This document shows, in pieces, positions 59,790 to 60,000 of a stretch of DNA of 60,000 nucleotides. The stretch is from Apostichopus japonicus (taxonomy: Eukaryota > Echinodermata > Holothuroidea > Aspidochirotida > Stichopodidae): the NCBI RefSeq assembly GCF_037975245.1, contig NC_092577.1, positions 24,303,398 to 24,363,397 of the forward strand, given 5' to 3'. How positions within the stretch are numbered: position 1 is the stretch's first letter; every line of letters starts with the position of its first letter. The translations under genes were made by a program, and so were the position numbers. The notes beneath the pieces are model-generated. The model saw only the letters and a program-made list of their open reading frames with translations, was not told where the DNA came from and searched no databases.

Positions 59790-60000
59790 TGTAAAGAAAA
59801 TGTATACAGGCACTATAACATACACAAGAGGAGCTTTTCTTGCTATTTAGGAATCAGTGAAAGCTTGTGTGGGGGGGGGGGAGGCAATCAGCCATGGAAA
59901 AGGAAAATAGATACTTTGTCTTTATTCAGAAGACCTACTTGCAGAGGGAACAGAGGCAGGTACGAATTTCAGGAGGCCTATACCAGTGCTTGCAAATAGA
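59790..60000. other. PFK intron 17, end of window
   Basis: Contains a G-run at about 59871. No PFK exon recognised. Confidence 0.4.

Overview
This is a eukaryotic, AT-rich, transposon-laden window. It looks like the nuclear genome of a marine invertebrate, possibly an echinoderm or another deuterostome; that placement is a weak inference from the repeat content and from an animal-type phosphofructokinase. GT-AG introns, LINE and hAT remnants, a Helitron2/Helentron-type element and long intronic minisatellites rule out a prokaryote.

Layout. (1) About 1-8.2 kb: an apparently intact autonomous Helentron-type element. Its single 2307-codon frame joins an OTU-like protease, a Lys/Arg-rich 21-residue repeat, a Cys-rich domain, a Rep (HUH) nuclease, a PIF1 helicase and an AP-like endonuclease. 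(2) About 8.2-28.4 kb: gene-poor repeat country. It holds a tRNA-derived SINE head, an array of eight 100-bp units, copia, LINE and DDE-transposase relics, a TIR element built on a TTTTCCGC motif, a 250-bp tandem array with dimeric higher-order structure, and copies of two interspersed families called here REP-A and REP-B. (3) 29.6 to beyond 55.9 kb (+ strand): 17 coding exons of an animal ATP-dependent 6-phosphofructokinase. They run in frame from a good start codon through the first 675 residues; the last ~100 codons are not in the window. (4) 56-60 kb: the last visible PFK intron, holding a TTAA-flanked THAP-coding element and two nested hAT elements.

The one host gene recognised with confidence is PFK. 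It catalyses fructose-6-phosphate + ATP to fructose-1,6-bisphosphate + ADP in cytosolic glycolysis. Its N-terminal half keeps the catalytic residues and its C-terminal half has lost them, as in other animal enzymes. Its introns are full of mobile DNA: intron 3 has a 77-bp minisatellite, intron 4 is about 90% one REP-A copy ending 20 bp before exon 5, intron 6 is mostly a 50-bp minisatellite, and intron 9 holds three mobile elements in a row.

Most notable observations: REP-A and REP-B are unrelated inside but share the same end design (T-run plus palindrome at the left; inverted half-palindrome, small hairpin and GCTCTWGTT at the right), which suggests shared Helentron-type mobilisation. A 127-bp almost perfect palindrome in PFK intron 14 carries a hammerhead-ribozyme-like core on each strand, and a decayed relative lies in intron 5. 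A broken copy of PFK exon 16 lies just upstream of the real exon. Exon boundaries were set by hand from splice sites and reading frame; domain and family names come from motif recognition, not from a search.
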